The notes below the pieces were generated by a model. It did no database searches, had not been told where the DNA came from, and worked only from the letters and a program-made list of their open reading frames with translations. From assembly GCF_947367125.1 (NCBI RefSeq), contig NZ_CANBCQ010000017.1, positions 1 to 48,000 on the forward strand: 48,000 nucleotides of DNA, in the 5' to 3' direction. The position numbers and the translations under genes are program-made. Position 1 is the stretch's first letter; each line of letters opens with the position of its first letter. Source of the stretch: an uncultured Lactobacillus sp. GTDB taxonomy: Bacteria > Bacillota > Bacilli > Lactobacillales > Lactobacillaceae. This document shows positions 23,744 to 33,715 of this stretch, one piece after another.

Positions 23744-24964
23744 CTATTCTTCAGTTTTATCTTCTTCGCTTGAATCTTCTGCGGTAGCGTCATCATTTGC
23801 TACTTCATCACTAACAGGAGCAGATGCTGCTTCTGTGTCTTCAACATTTTCAGTAACTTCGTTACTATCTGAATCTACAGTTTCATCCTTAGTGTCAGCT
23901 GAATCATTAGATTTTTCATCTACAAATTCTACTTCAGATTCAGGACGAATATCAATCTTATAGCCTGTCAAACGAGCAGCCAAACGAACATTTTGACCTT
24001 TCTTCCCAATTGCAAGTGATAATTGATAATCTGGCACAATGACCAAGGCACTCTTTTCTTCCTCGTCATCACCAAATTGAACAGCAATTACTTCTGCTGG
24101 ATTCAATGCATTGGCAATAAAGTCAGATGGATCTTCTTCGTATTTAACGATATCGATATTTTCGCCACCGAGTTCATTAACTACATTTTGTACACGAGCA
24201 CCTTTTTGACCAACGCAGGTACCTACAGGGTCAATGTTAGGATCATTTGACTTAACTGCCATCTTGGTCCGGTCACCTGCTTCACGAGCAATTGAAACGA
24301 TTTCAACAGTTCCATCATAAATTTCTGGAACTTCTTGTTCAAATAATCGCTTAACCATATCTGGAGCAGTTCTAGAAACAGTAATTTGTGCTCCTTTACT
24401 ATCTGAACCAACATGGGTTACAAGTACACGAATTTGATCCTGTGGGTTATAAACTTCATTTGGCATCTGATCACGATGAGGCATAACAGCTTCAACATTA
24501 CCGATCTTAACATAGACGAAACGGTTATCGCGTCTTTCAACAGTTCCAGTAACCAATTCATCTTCATACTGTGAGTATTCATCGATAATATGATTTCTTT
24601 CTGCTTCACGCAAGCGTTGCATAATAACTTGCTTAGCAGTTTGAGCAGCAATTCGACCAAAGTTTTTAGGAGTTACTTCAAAACGAATTTCGTCGCCTAC
24701 TTCATAAGCTCGGTTAATTGCTAAAGCATCTTTCAAGCTAACTTCTAGACGATCATCTTGAACTTCATCAACAACTGTTTTTACAGCCATGACTTTGAAG
24801 TTACCTTTTCTTTCGTCAAAATCAACTTCAACATTTTGTGCTTGATTATAATTTTTCTTGTATGCAGCTACCAAAGCGGCCTTAATTGCATCAACAATAA
24901 CATCTTGCTTAATGCCCTTGGTCTTTTCCAAGGTAGCAAACGCTTCTAGCATTTCTTTAGACAT
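23744..24964 (-). CDS. nusA: Transcription termination/antitermination protein NusA
   Basis: About 406 residues: N-terminal RNA polymerase-binding domain, S1 domain (about 130-200), two KH domains (SNDPNIDPVGTCVGQKGARV, then QLSLAIGKKGQNVRLAARLT) and an acidic tail rich in D, E and S after residue 345. NusA modulates pausing, intrinsic termination and rRNA antitermination. The start MSKEMLEAFATLEK at 24964 is chosen from family N-termini; upstream in-frame codons overlap rimP. Confidence 0.96.
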   Translation of the reverse strand: MSKEMLEAFATLEKTKGIKQDVIVDAIKAALVAAYKKNYNQAQNVEVDFDERKGNFKVMAVKTVVDEVQDDRLEVSLKDALAINRAYEVGDEIRFEVTPKNFGRIAAQTAKQVIMQRLREAERNHIIDEYSQYEDELVTGTVERRDNRFVYVKIGNVEAVMPHRDQMPNEVYNPQDQIRVLVTHVGSDSKGAQITVSRTAPDMVKRLFEQEVPEIYDGTVEIVSIAREAGDRTKMAVKSNDPNIDPVGTCVGQKGARVQNVVNELGGENIDIVKYEEDPSDFIANALNPAEVIAVQFGDDEEEKSALVIVPDYQLSLAIGKKGQNVRLAARLTGYKIDIRPESEVEFVDEKSNDSADTKDETVDSDSNEVTENVEDTEAASAPVSDEVANDDATAEDSSEEDKTEE

Positions 24965-24983
24965 AAGTTTTTGATCAGCCTTT

Positions 24984-25460
24984 CTAAAATTCAATTGCAA
25001 AACGTACATTTGCAATTAACTTACGGGGAACAGTTAATGTTTTTCGTCTTGTTTTATCTTTTATCTCTAATACGATCTCATCATCATTATAAGATTTTAA
25101 TGTACCTTCATACATTTTCTTATCCTCAATTTTTTGATAAAGACCAATATGAATGTAATCATTCAGTGCTTTTTCCCAATCAGCTTTTGTTTTAATGGGA
25201 CGTTCAGCACCTGGAGACGACAATTCCAAAACATAAGGATCAGGAAGCGGATCAGGATCAAGGGAATCCAGCTTTTCAGAAACAAGTTCACTTAAAGCTG
25301 CAATCTCATCAATGTCAATTCCATTTGGTTGACGATCAACATAGATGCGCAAATAATTTTGCCCTTTTTCTTTAACGTATTCCATATCAACTAACATGTC
25401 ACCATGCTCATCAATAATTGTTTCGACAACTGGACGAACAGAATCTATAACTTTAGACAA
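24984..25460 (-). CDS. rimP: Ribosome maturation factor RimP
   Basis: About 158 residues: [20 protein letters not shown], then [20 protein letters not shown] and [15 protein letters not shown], all RimP hallmarks. RimP binds the free 30S subunit and aids S12 and S19 assembly. Start codon TTG at 25460 is supported by ACGGAGG eight bases upstream. An in-frame ATG at 25502 lies inside the terminator hairpin and is rejected. First gene of the nusA-infB operon. Confidence 0.95.
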   Translation of the reverse strand: MSKVIDSVRPVVETIIDEHGDMLVDMEYVKEKGQNYLRIYVDRQPNGIDIDEIAALSELVSEKLDSLDPDPLPDPYVLELSSPGAERPIKTKADWEKALNDYIHIGLYQKIEDKKMYEGTLKSYNDDEIVLEIKDKTRRKTLTVPRKLIANVRFAIEF

Positions 25461-25477
25461 AAATTTTCCTCCGTAAT

Positions 25478-25504
25478 AAAAAGAGTGAGCATTACTGCTC
25501 ACTC
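25478..25504 (-). terminator. Intrinsic terminator in the rimP leader; also ends polC
   Basis: Minus strand GAGTGAGCA-GTAA-TGCTCACTC, nine perfect pairs, then TTTTTATT. It lies downstream of the promoter at 25532-25561 and only about 10 bases before the rimP ribosome site, so it can act as an attenuator for the rimP-nusA-infB operon. Confidence 0.85.
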
Positions 25505-25531
25505 GAATTTACCTATTCGAACTTCTCTAGT

Positions 25532-25561
25532 AGTATACCACGTTTTGCATAATTTTGTAAA
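25532..25561 (-). promoter_or_regulatory. Promoter of the rimP-nusA operon
   Basis: Minus strand TTTACA (25556-25561), 18-base spacer, TATACT (25532-25537). The start is near 25525, immediately upstream of the terminator hairpin. Confidence 0.65.
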
Positions 25562-25570
25562 ATTTAGTCT

Positions 25571-28500
25571 CTAGAAAAGCGATAATTGATTTTCGTCTGG
25601 CATTCCATCCAGAACACCATTTTCTTCAAAGTAATTCATAATAGTTTGTGAAACTTTTCCGCGCTTGGCCAAGTCTTCTTTGGATAAGAATTTCTTTTCA
25701 GCACGGGCAGCCACAATCTGCTTGGCTGCATTGTCTCCTAAACCTGGAACCGCATTGAACGGTGCTAAAATCGTGTTTTTATCTAAAATCTTAAAGTCTG
25801 TTGCTTCAGATTGATCAAGATCCACCATTTTAATTTTTATGCCTCGTTCTAGACATTCGTTAGCGATCTCTAAAACAGTTAACAAACTTTTATCCTTGGC
25901 TGAAGCATCCATTCCTTTATCCTGAATTTCTTTCATTGCTGCCTTAACAGTATTTTTACCATGACTCATGGCAACTAAGTCAAATAAATCAGCACGAACT
26001 GAGAAATAAGCAGTGTAATAAATTTCTGGATAATATACTTTAAACCAAGCAATTCGCAAAGCCATCAAAATATAAGCAGTAGCGTGCGCTTTAGGGAACA
26101 TGTACTTAATCTTTAAACAAGAAGGAATATACCAATCTGGAATATTCTTATTCTTCTTCAAAACAGCCATATTTTCATCACTAATACCGCGACCATGACG
26201 AACCGATTCCATCGTAGAAAAGGCGACTTCTGGCTTAACTCCCCAGTGAATCAAGTCCATCATGATGTTATCACGACATCCAATTACGTTCTTTAATTTA
26301 CAAATTCCCTGATTAATTAAATCTTCAGCATTGCCTAACCATACGTCGGTACCGTGAGACAAACCGGAAATCTGCAATAATTCAGAAAATGTGGTTGGCT
26401 TTGTTTCTTCTAGCATCCCTCTAACAAATCGTGTACCAAATTCCGGAACTCCTAATGTTCCCGTTTTTGACTGAATTTGTTCAGGTGTAACGCCTAAAAT
26501 ATCAGGACTTGAGAACAATGACATAACTCCAGGGTCATCTGGTGGAATAGTTAATGGATCAATTCCGGACAAATCCTGTAAGTGACGAATCATAGTTGGA
26601 TCATCGTGTCCTAAGATATCAAACTTTAAAATGTTGTCATGGATTGAATGGAAATCATAGTGAGTAATTAGCCAAGCAGCATTTACATCATCAGCTGGAT
26701 ATGATACCGGAGTAAAGTCATAAATATCCATATCATCAGGAACAACAACAATTCCAGCTGGGTGCTGGCCTGTAGTTCTTTTAACACCACGAACCCCAGC
26801 AGCTAAACGATCAAGCTCTGCATTTCTCAATTTCAAATCGTGCTCTTCATCATAGTGCTTAGCATAACCATATGCAGTCTTATCTGCAACAGTCGCAATT
26901 GTTCCCGCACGATAAGAATTATCAGGTCCAAACATTACTCGAATAAAATTGTGAGCTACTGGCTGATAGTCACCTGAGAAGTTCAAATCGATATCAGGTA
27001 CCTTATCTCCATGGAAACCTAAAAAAGTCGCAAATGGAATATCCTGTCCATCTTTAACTAAAGGAGTACCACACTTTGGACAATCTTTATCTGGCAAGTC
27101 AAACCCAGATCCATATTCACCATTTTCAAAAAATTGTGAATATTTACAATTAGGACAGCGATAATGCGGTGCTAACGGATTTACTTCCGTAATTCCTGAC
27201 ATTGTCGCTACTAAACTAGAACCAACAGAACCACGTGAACCTACCAAATAACCATCTTTATTGGATTTAGCTACTAGACGCTGAGAAATCAGATAAATAA
27301 CCGCATACCCATTTGAAATAATTGAGTTCAATTCAAGATCAATTCGATCCTTAACAATCTTAGGTAGTGGCTTACCATATAACTCATAGGCCTTATCATA
27401 AGTCAGCTTTTTCATTTCTTCATCGGCATGTTCAATATGTGGTGGATATAAGCCATCTTTAATTGGCTCAATTTCCGTTATCTCATCAGCAATCTTATTA
27501 GTATTGTCAATGACGATTTCTTTAGCAACATCTTCGCCTAAAAATGAAAATGCGTCTAGCATCTCTTGTGTTGAATAAAAATGCAAATCTGGTTGTGGTT
27601 TGTTTCGATTAGGATTTGAACGTTGAGCTGCAATTAAAATTTTACGATAAATAGCATCCTTTTCGTCAACATAGTGAGCATCACTAGTAGCTACAACCGG
27701 CTTATTCAATTCCTTGCCCAACTTAACAATATTCTCAATAATTTCATGTAATTGATCCTCATCCTTGATCAATCCATCAGCAATCAACTGTGAATAAGTT
27801 GCAGGAGGTTGCACCTCAAGATAATCATAAAACTTAGCCTTTTCACGTGCTTCATCATATCCTTTTTGCATCATTGCAATAAAGACATCGCCTTGCCAAC
27901 ATCCTGAACCATAAAGCAATCCTTCATGTAAACGAGCCAAATCTGATTTAGGCGTACGAGGAATTCGGAAAAAGTCCTTGGTGCTGGCAATAGAAACTAG
28001 TTTATAAAGATTTTTTAATCCAGCTTGATCTTTGGCGAGAACTGTCATATGCGAAGGACGTGCACGTTTGTAAACCTCACCATGTGCGGCATAACCATTT
28101 AAATTATTTAAATTATTTAAATTATCTTCATGATACTTTTTATTAAAAGCATCTAATAATTTAAACATCAAATACCCAGTTGCTTCTGCATCTTGATTAG
28201 CACGGTGGTGATGCTCTAAAGAAACATTATATTTTTTAGCTAATGAATCTAAAGTATGGCGACTTTGTTCGGGGTGCAATAATCTTGATACTTCAAGCGT
28301 ATCAACTACAGGCTGGGTAATCTCTTTTAGACCCGCCCGTCTTAATGCAGCATTAACAAACCCAACATCAAATTGAACATTATGTCCACATAGCGGCCGA
28401 TCACCATAAAAATCTTGGAATTGTTTAATGACCACCGCTTCATCATCAGCAGCTCCAACCATTTCATCGGTAATTGAAGTTAAATTAATAGTTTGTTCGC

Positions 28501-29887
28501 TTAAAGGATGGTGCGGATTAATGAATTTATCAAAGCGTTCTAGTACTTCTCCATTCTTCATTTTAACTGCACCTATTTCGATAATGGTATCGTAAACAGA
28601 TGATAATCCGGTAGTTTCCACGTCGAAGATAACAAACTCTCGATCTTCATACGTCATTGGCGCTGGATTTAAGACTAACAAAGCTTGATCATCAATCATA
28701 TTAGCTTCTACACCATATAATATTTTCATATCCATGGCCTTACCAGTACTAAAAGCTTCAGGGAACGACTGCACATCCCCGTGATCGGTAATCGCAATTG
28801 CCTTTTGACCAAACTTTTTAGCTGTTTTAATAAAATCGGTTGGAGTATTAGTTGCATCAACTTGACTCATATTGGTATGAACATGAAGTTCTACACGTTT
28901 AGGTTCACCTTCATACTTTTCTGTTCGACCAATGTGTTCAACAGTCTGTAAACTATTAATATTGAAAACTACGTCATGAATATATTGATCATCTGCAACT
29001 GATCCCTGCATCTTGGCCCAGGTTCCTGGCTTAATTGCAGTTAATTCATCAATTTCATCTTTATTAGACACAAATTTCTTAAATGCAATTGAATCAGTGT
29101 AATCAGTAATTTCACCAGAAAAGATAACTGCACCAGATTTAAGTTCACGATTTTCAATATTGAAGATGTTTCCTTCAATCACAACATTACGAACACCATC
29201 TTCTAGTTCTTTAATTTGACTAATTGGTGCATTTTCATCTAATTTACGTTTACCATAATTGGTACGTCTCGTTGGATATTGCTTAGGTTGAGGTTTAGGC
29301 TTGTCAGGAGTCTTTTCAAAAACTTCTTGCATACTTTTTTCATGCTCTTGTTGTAGTTCCTGCAAACTTTCTAAATTATTTTTCGAACTAGTTTGATCAA
29401 GCTGGGTAATGAATTTTAAATTAAAGAAACCATAATCACGCATTTCTTCAGCCAAATCATCTAATGCCTTCTGTTCAATCAAGCCATCAATCACATTATT
29501 GTCAACCGGAATAACCCATCGACCATCAACCTTTTTAGGCTTTTGTCCAGCTAAAAATTCACGTGCTACTGGTTGTAAAATATTTGAATTTTGAACTGCA
29601 TAATGCCAGTAATCTAGTAAATACTGATCTGAACCGTCAGCTGTTCCAACATAAAATCTTACATTTACAAATGAGGAAAATGTTTCCTCTATAGCTTTTC
29701 TTAATGCTACGTAGGTGTCATACATCAAAGGAGTATCAAAAAAAACGTGGATATCCCACCTGTGTTCTTTAGCGTAAACATCCACGTTTTCAACTTTTCC
29801 TTTTTGTAGAAGATCATTGTCTTCAAAACTATCAGGAAAGTGAACCTGTTTGAGCAATTTTAAGAAAAGATCGTTTTTATTTGCCAC
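25571..29887 (-). CDS. polC: DNA polymerase III PolC-type alpha subunit
   Basis: 1438 residues. An OB domain (about 225-320) is followed by a PHP domain (ELHVHTNMSQVDA near 330) interrupted by a 3'-5' exonuclease (FVIFDVETTGLSSVYDTIIE near 415-580). A zinc cluster (CPNCKYSQFF... CPKCGTPL) and the catalytic palm and fingers (DIDLNFSGDYQ) follow. It is the main replicative polymerase of Firmicutes. Start is GTG with AGGA upstream, five bases after proS. A tandem repeat adds NLNNLNNLN at residues 589-597, just after the exonuclease. Confidence 0.97.
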   Translation of the reverse strand: MANKNDLFLKLLKQVHFPDSFEDNDLLQKGKVENVDVYAKEHRWDIHVFFDTPLMYDTYVALRKAIEETFSSFVNVRFYVGTADGSDQYLLDYWHYAVQNSNILQPVAREFLAGQKPKKVDGRWVIPVDNNVIDGLIEQKALDDLAEEMRDYGFFNLKFITQLDQTSSKNNLESLQELQQEHEKSMQEVFEKTPDKPKPQPKQYPTRRTNYGKRKLDENAPISQIKELEDGVRNVVIEGNIFNIENRELKSGAVIFSGEITDYTDSIAFKKFVSNKDEIDELTAIKPGTWAKMQGSVADDQYIHDVVFNINSLQTVEHIGRTEKYEGEPKRVELHVHTNMSQVDATNTPTDFIKTAKKFGQKAIAITDHGDVQSFPEAFSTGKAMDMKILYGVEANMIDDQALLVLNPAPMTYEDREFVIFDVETTGLSSVYDTIIEIGAVKMKNGEVLERFDKFINPHHPLSEQTINLTSITDEMVGAADDEAVVIKQFQDFYGDRPLCGHNVQFDVGFVNAALRRAGLKEITQPVVDTLEVSRLLHPEQSRHTLDSLAKKYNVSLEHHHRANQDAEATGYLMFKLLDAFNKKYHEDNLNNLNNLNGYAAHGEVYKRARPSHMTVLAKDQAGLKNLYKLVSIASTKDFFRIPRTPKSDLARLHEGLLYGSGCWQGDVFIAMMQKGYDEAREKAKFYDYLEVQPPATYSQLIADGLIKDEDQLHEIIENIVKLGKELNKPVVATSDAHYVDEKDAIYRKILIAAQRSNPNRNKPQPDLHFYSTQEMLDAFSFLGEDVAKEIVIDNTNKIADEITEIEPIKDGLYPPHIEHADEEMKKLTYDKAYELYGKPLPKIVKDRIDLELNSIISNGYAVIYLISQRLVAKSNKDGYLVGSRGSVGSSLVATMSGITEVNPLAPHYRCPNCKYSQFFENGEYGSGFDLPDKDCPKCGTPLVKDGQDIPFATFLGFHGDKVPDIDLNFSGDYQPVAHNFIRVMFGPDNSYRAGTIATVADKTAYGYAKHYDEEHDLKLRNAELDRLAAGVRGVKRTTGQHPAGIVVVPDDMDIYDFTPVSYPADDVNAAWLITHYDFHSIHDNILKFDILGHDDPTMIRHLQDLSGIDPLTIPPDDPGVMSLFSSPDILGVTPEQIQSKTGTLGVPEFGTRFVRGMLEETKPTTFSELLQISGLSHGTDVWLGNAEDLINQGICKLKNVIGCRDNIMMDLIHWGVKPEVAFSTMESVRHGRGISDENMAVLKKNKNIPDWYIPSCLKIKYMFPKAHATAYILMALRIAWFKVYYPEIYYTAYFSVRADLFDLVAMSHGKNTVKAAMKEIQDKGMDASAKDKSLLTVLEIANECLERGIKIKMVDLDQSEATDFKILDKNTILAPFNAVPGLGDNAAKQIVAARAEKKFLSKEDLAKRGKVSQTIMNYFEENGVLDGMPDENQLSLF
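28097..28123. repeat. Three perfect 9-bp tandem repeats in polC
   Basis: ATTTAAATT repeated three times. Each unit adds three residues in frame (N-L-N on the minus strand), so copy-number change would lengthen or shorten a linker without frameshift. Confidence 0.9.
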
Positions 29888-29892
29888 AAAAA

Positions 29893-31590
29893 TTATCCTA
29901 ACTCTTGATTTACAAACTTATCTAATTCATCAATTGACATTTCAGTTGCTTTGTCATCAGTTGGGCGTTTAACCTCAACAATGCCATCAGCAGCTTTTTT
30001 ACCGATCGTAATTCTGATTGGTGCACCAACTAAGTCAGCATCAGCAAACTTAACCCCTGCACGTTCTTTACGATCATCGTATAAAACATCATACTTTTCA
30101 CTGAATTTCTTTTCAAGTTTTTCAGCTAATTCAGTTTGATCTTCCTTGTTCATCTTCATTTGAACAATATGAATTGCAAATGGAGCAATTTCTTTTGGCC
30201 ATGCTACACCACGTTCTGTCAAATGCTGTTCTACAGCAGCTGATAACATTCTAGTAACACCAATACCATATGAACCCATAATCACAGGCTTAGCTTTACC
30301 ATTTTGATCCAAGAAGTCGGCGCCCATAGTTTTAGTATAGTAAGTGCCCAACTTAAAGATATGCCCAACTTCAATTGAAGTAGTGAATTTAAGTGGTAAT
30401 TGGTCTACTGGATCTGGTTCGCCTTCATTTGCTACTCTAATATCAGCAAATTCGTCAACCTTAAAGTCACGATCTAAATTAGCATTTTCATATTGGTAAT
30501 CAGTTTCGTTAGCGCCAACTACAACATTGTAAAGATTCTTAACGGTTTCATCGGCAATAATCTTATCTGCCCAATCAGCATTAACTGGACCTACACCACC
30601 TTTGGCACTACCAGTAATAGCCTCTAAATCCTCAGTATTTGCTTCACGAACTTCATCAGCATCTAAAACATGACCTAATTTTACTTCATTAATTTGCTTA
30701 TCACCACGAATTAATACTAAAACTTTTTGATCGTCAGCAATATAAAGAATACCCTTCACGATTCTAGTAGCTGGAACGTCAAGAAACTTAGCTAACTTTT
30801 CAATGGTATCGCAATCTGGAGTTGCCACCTTATTTAATTCTTTTAACTCTTCTGGTTCTTGCTTAAAAGTATCAATACTTTTAGCCATTTCAAGGTTAGC
30901 AGCATAAGTACCCTTTTCATTAGTAGCAATAGTATCTTCACCAATTGCTGCTGGAGCTTGAAATTCAGTAGAATTCTTACCACCCATTGTTCCTGAGTCA
31001 GCAATTACTGGATGAACAGTAACACCTGCGCGTTTAAAGATACGCTTGTAAGCATTCTTTTGATCATCAAATTGTTCATCTAATTGATCACGAGTTGCTG
31101 CAAAACTATAACCGTCGAGCATCACAAATTCACGACCACGAAGAAGACCAAAACGAGGTCTATTTTCATCACGGAATTTAGTTTGAATTTGATACAAAGC
31201 AAGTGGCATTTGCTTATAACTCTTCAAGTTTTTAGCAATAATCTCAGTAAAGGTTTCTTCATGTGTAGGTCCAAGTAAACTTTCACGACCATGACGATCC
31301 TTTAATTTAAACATTTCTGCACCGTATTTCTTATAACGACCACTTTCTTGCCACAAAGTTGCAGGTAATAAGTGAGGCATGATCATCTCTGGAACATTAA
31401 TCTTGTCCATTTCTTGTTCAATAATGTTTTCTGCCTTACGTAAAACACGGTAACCTAATGGAAGATAAGCATAAACACCTGCTGTAACTTGGCGAATATA
31501 CCCACCTCTAATCATCAGCTTATGACTTTCAGCCACGGCATCTGATGGAGCTTCCTTTAAAGTTGGCATAAAAAATTTTGATTGACGCAT
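29893..31590 (-). CDS. proS: Prolyl-tRNA synthetase (bacterial type with editing domain)
   Basis: 565 residues. Class II motifs appear in GYRVLRKAENIIEQEMDKIN, in LGPTHEETFTEIIAKNLKSY (motif 2 region), and motif 3 in IMGSYGIGVTRMLSAAVEQH. An insertion editing domain (about 230-400: TPDCDTIEKLAKFLDVPATR) and a C-terminal anticodon-binding domain are present. It charges tRNA-Pro and clears Ala-tRNA-Pro. AGGAGAT precedes the ATG. Placed between rseP and polC in the usual Firmicutes order. Confidence 0.97.
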   Translation of the reverse strand: MRQSKFFMPTLKEAPSDAVAESHKLMIRGGYIRQVTAGVYAYLPLGYRVLRKAENIIEQEMDKINVPEMIMPHLLPATLWQESGRYKKYGAEMFKLKDRHGRESLLGPTHEETFTEIIAKNLKSYKQMPLALYQIQTKFRDENRPRFGLLRGREFVMLDGYSFAATRDQLDEQFDDQKNAYKRIFKRAGVTVHPVIADSGTMGGKNSTEFQAPAAIGEDTIATNEKGTYAANLEMAKSIDTFKQEPEELKELNKVATPDCDTIEKLAKFLDVPATRIVKGILYIADDQKVLVLIRGDKQINEVKLGHVLDADEVREANTEDLEAITGSAKGGVGPVNADWADKIIADETVKNLYNVVVGANETDYQYENANLDRDFKVDEFADIRVANEGEPDPVDQLPLKFTTSIEVGHIFKLGTYYTKTMGADFLDQNGKAKPVIMGSYGIGVTRMLSAAVEQHLTERGVAWPKEIAPFAIHIVQMKMNKEDQTELAEKLEKKFSEKYDVLYDDRKERAGVKFADADLVGAPIRITIGKKAADGIVEVKRPTDDKATEMSIDELDKFVNQELG

Positions 31591-31629
31591 TCTTATTCTT
31601 ATCTCCTAAAGTAAAAATAAAATTATCTA

Positions 31630-32886
31630 TTATTTTATAAAATAGCGATAAATATCATTGCCTGTAACTGCAATGATTAAAATTAATAATAAACCGAAAC
31701 CAATTAATTCAACAACTGCTTCATGCTCTTCAGAAATTGGTTTCCCCCGAACTAATTCAATTAAGTTCAATAAAAGTTTACCACCATCAAGACCTGGAAT
31801 CGGGATTAAATTTACAATTCCCAAATTAATCGAAATCATTCCCAAAAAGGCTAATACATAAGTAAAGCCCATTTGCGATACTTGTGAAGTTTGAGAGTAA
31901 ATTCCAACTGGTCCTGACAACTTATTTAAACTGAAATGACTAAATAAATTGCCAACAGCTCTAAAAATTAAGCCAGTTGTTGATACAGCCGTATCCCATC
32001 CTCGCTTCAACTTAACAGCTGCACTTTCATTGCTCTTAGCTAAAATTCCGATTTGATAAACAGTTTGCTTTTGAATTTTGTGAGCTGTTGGTTTAACTGA
32101 AACTGTTCTAGTCCGACCATTTTTCTTTAATTCAAAACGTAAAGTTTTGCCTTTACTTTGATTAATCTCTTGCGATACTTGTTCAAAATCAGTAATTCTA
32201 TGACCATTAATTGCCATAATCTGATCGCCTGCTACAATTTTTGCAGCACGGGCTGGTGAATTGGCCTGAGTTGAACCAACTGTAGTTGTTGCTGGTCCTG
32301 GAACTGTAAATGTCCAAATTAAAAATACTACAAAACCTAGAAGAATATTCATAAAAGGACCAGCAAAATTAGTTGCAAGTTTCTGCCAAACATTAGCTTG
32401 ATTAAATTGTGTATCTCGTGGTGCAATAATTAATTCAGTACCATTCTTTTCAATGATAGTTGCATCATGAGAAACATGATAACTTACTGGATTATTCTCG
32501 TCACCATTTTCGTAACCTTCGATTATTAAATCATCTACTAAATCAGCTTTGGTTACTTGTACAGGAATTCCTTCAATTGGAATTTCGCTTTCTGAAGCAT
32601 CAATTCTAACAACTTCATTTTGCTTATTTAATTGTAAAACGACGGTCATTCCTGGATCGAGTTTACTTTCATCATCAGAACCCGCTAAACGAACATACCC
32701 ACCAAGTGGTAACCAACGAATGGTATAAGTGGTGGGATTTCGTCTAATTTGAAAAAGTTTTGGGCCCATTCCAATTGAGAATTCTCTAACCAAGATCCCT
32801 GACTTTTTGGCTACAATAAAATGTCCAAATTCATGGACAAATACTAATATACCAAAAACGACGATAAAGATTAGTATACCCTTCAA
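31630..32886 (-). CDS. rseP: RseP-type intramembrane zinc metalloprotease (site-2 protease)
   Basis: 418 residues. The first membrane segment holds HEFGHFIVAKKSG (HExxH). A PDZ domain (about 215-285: AKIVAGDQIMAINGHRITDF) follows. The last part has NLIPIPGLDGGKLLLN (the N-x-x-P-x-P-x-L-D-G third zinc ligand) and a closing membrane helix. The family cuts anti-sigma factors and leftover signal peptides in the membrane. Gene order cdsA-rseP-proS-polC matches Bacillus. Confidence 0.95.
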   Translation of the reverse strand: MKGILIFIVVFGILVFVHEFGHFIVAKKSGILVREFSIGMGPKLFQIRRNPTTYTIRWLPLGGYVRLAGSDDESKLDPGMTVVLQLNKQNEVVRIDASESEIPIEGIPVQVTKADLVDDLIIEGYENGDENNPVSYHVSHDATIIEKNGTELIIAPRDTQFNQANVWQKLATNFAGPFMNILLGFVVFLIWTFTVPGPATTTVGSTQANSPARAAKIVAGDQIMAINGHRITDFEQVSQEINQSKGKTLRFELKKNGRTRTVSVKPTAHKIQKQTVYQIGILAKSNESAAVKLKRGWDTAVSTTGLIFRAVGNLFSHFSLNKLSGPVGIYSQTSQVSQMGFTYVLAFLGMISINLGIVNLIPIPGLDGGKLLLNLIELVRGKPISEEHEAVVELIGFGLLLILIIAVTGNDIYRYFIK

Positions 32887-32897
32887 TAAAAATTCTC

Positions 32898-33713
32898 CTA
32901 ATGAACAATACCTAAAATTGCTGCAACTACAGGCAAAACAAATAGCATACTATCAAAACGATCTAAAATGCCACCGTGACCTGGTAAAATTTTACCAGAG
33001 TCCTTTACACCATAGAAACGCTTATAAGCTGACTCAACTAAGTCACCCATTTGACCAACAATTGACAAGAAGAAGGCCAAAATAACCATTGTTAATTCTG
33101 ACACACCAAAGTGAATGCCAAAACTACCGATAATTGCCATATAAATTGCGCTGCAAATTAAGGCACAAATAACTGCACCAATTGAGCCTTCCCATGTTTT
33201 ATTAGGACTAATAACTGGCCATAATTTATGTTTACCAATCTTACGTCCAATCATGTAGGCACCAATATCAGTGGACCAAACAACAACAAAGACATAACCT
33301 AAAAGAGCTAAGCCATTTTGTGGATATGCTCTAATAGCTGCCATATAGTGAAAACCAATTCCAATATAAAGTGCAGCTAAAATATATACACCTACATCAT
33401 CAAATGTAGTTTTATTCTTTGAAAGAACAGTCCAAGTCAAAAACAACATAATAATTCCATAGAACACACCTAATTTGGTAATATTCGAAGGAAATACTTT
33501 AAAAAATGAATCTGGAACTGTCCAAGTTAAGGTTGCAAGTAAAGCTAATAGGAAATCAAAAGAAACTAGAATTTGTTTCTTCATTAAAAAGATTTCGCTA
33601 ATTCCGACTGCTGCAAATAATACAGTCAACCAATCCATCCAAAGGCCACCTGCGAGCACAATTGGAATAAAAAGACATAGGGCAACAATTGCCGTAATTG
33701 TACGTTGTTTCAT
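32898..33713 (-). CDS. cdsA: Phosphatidate cytidylyltransferase
   Basis: 271 residues, about eight membrane segments. The family signature lies near the C-terminus: GQMGDLVESAYKRFYGVKDS, then GKILPGHGGILDRFDSMLFV. It makes CDP-diacylglycerol, the precursor of phospholipids. It follows uppS by two bases and precedes rseP by 11. Confidence 0.96.
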   Translation of the reverse strand: MKQRTITAIVALCLFIPIVLAGGLWMDWLTVLFAAVGISEIFLMKKQILVSFDFLLALLATLTWTVPDSFFKVFPSNITKLGVFYGIIMLFLTWTVLSKNKTTFDDVGVYILAALYIGIGFHYMAAIRAYPQNGLALLGYVFVVVWSTDIGAYMIGRKIGKHKLWPVISPNKTWEGSIGAVICALICSAIYMAIIGSFGIHFGVSELTMVILAFFLSIVGQMGDLVESAYKRFYGVKDSGKILPGHGGILDRFDSMLFVLPVVAAILGIVH

Positions 33714-33715
33714 AA

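Noticed and set aside
25461..25502. Longer RimP start at 25502
   Set aside because: The extra codons encode the terminator hairpin and T-run; TTG at 25460 has a strong GGAGG site.
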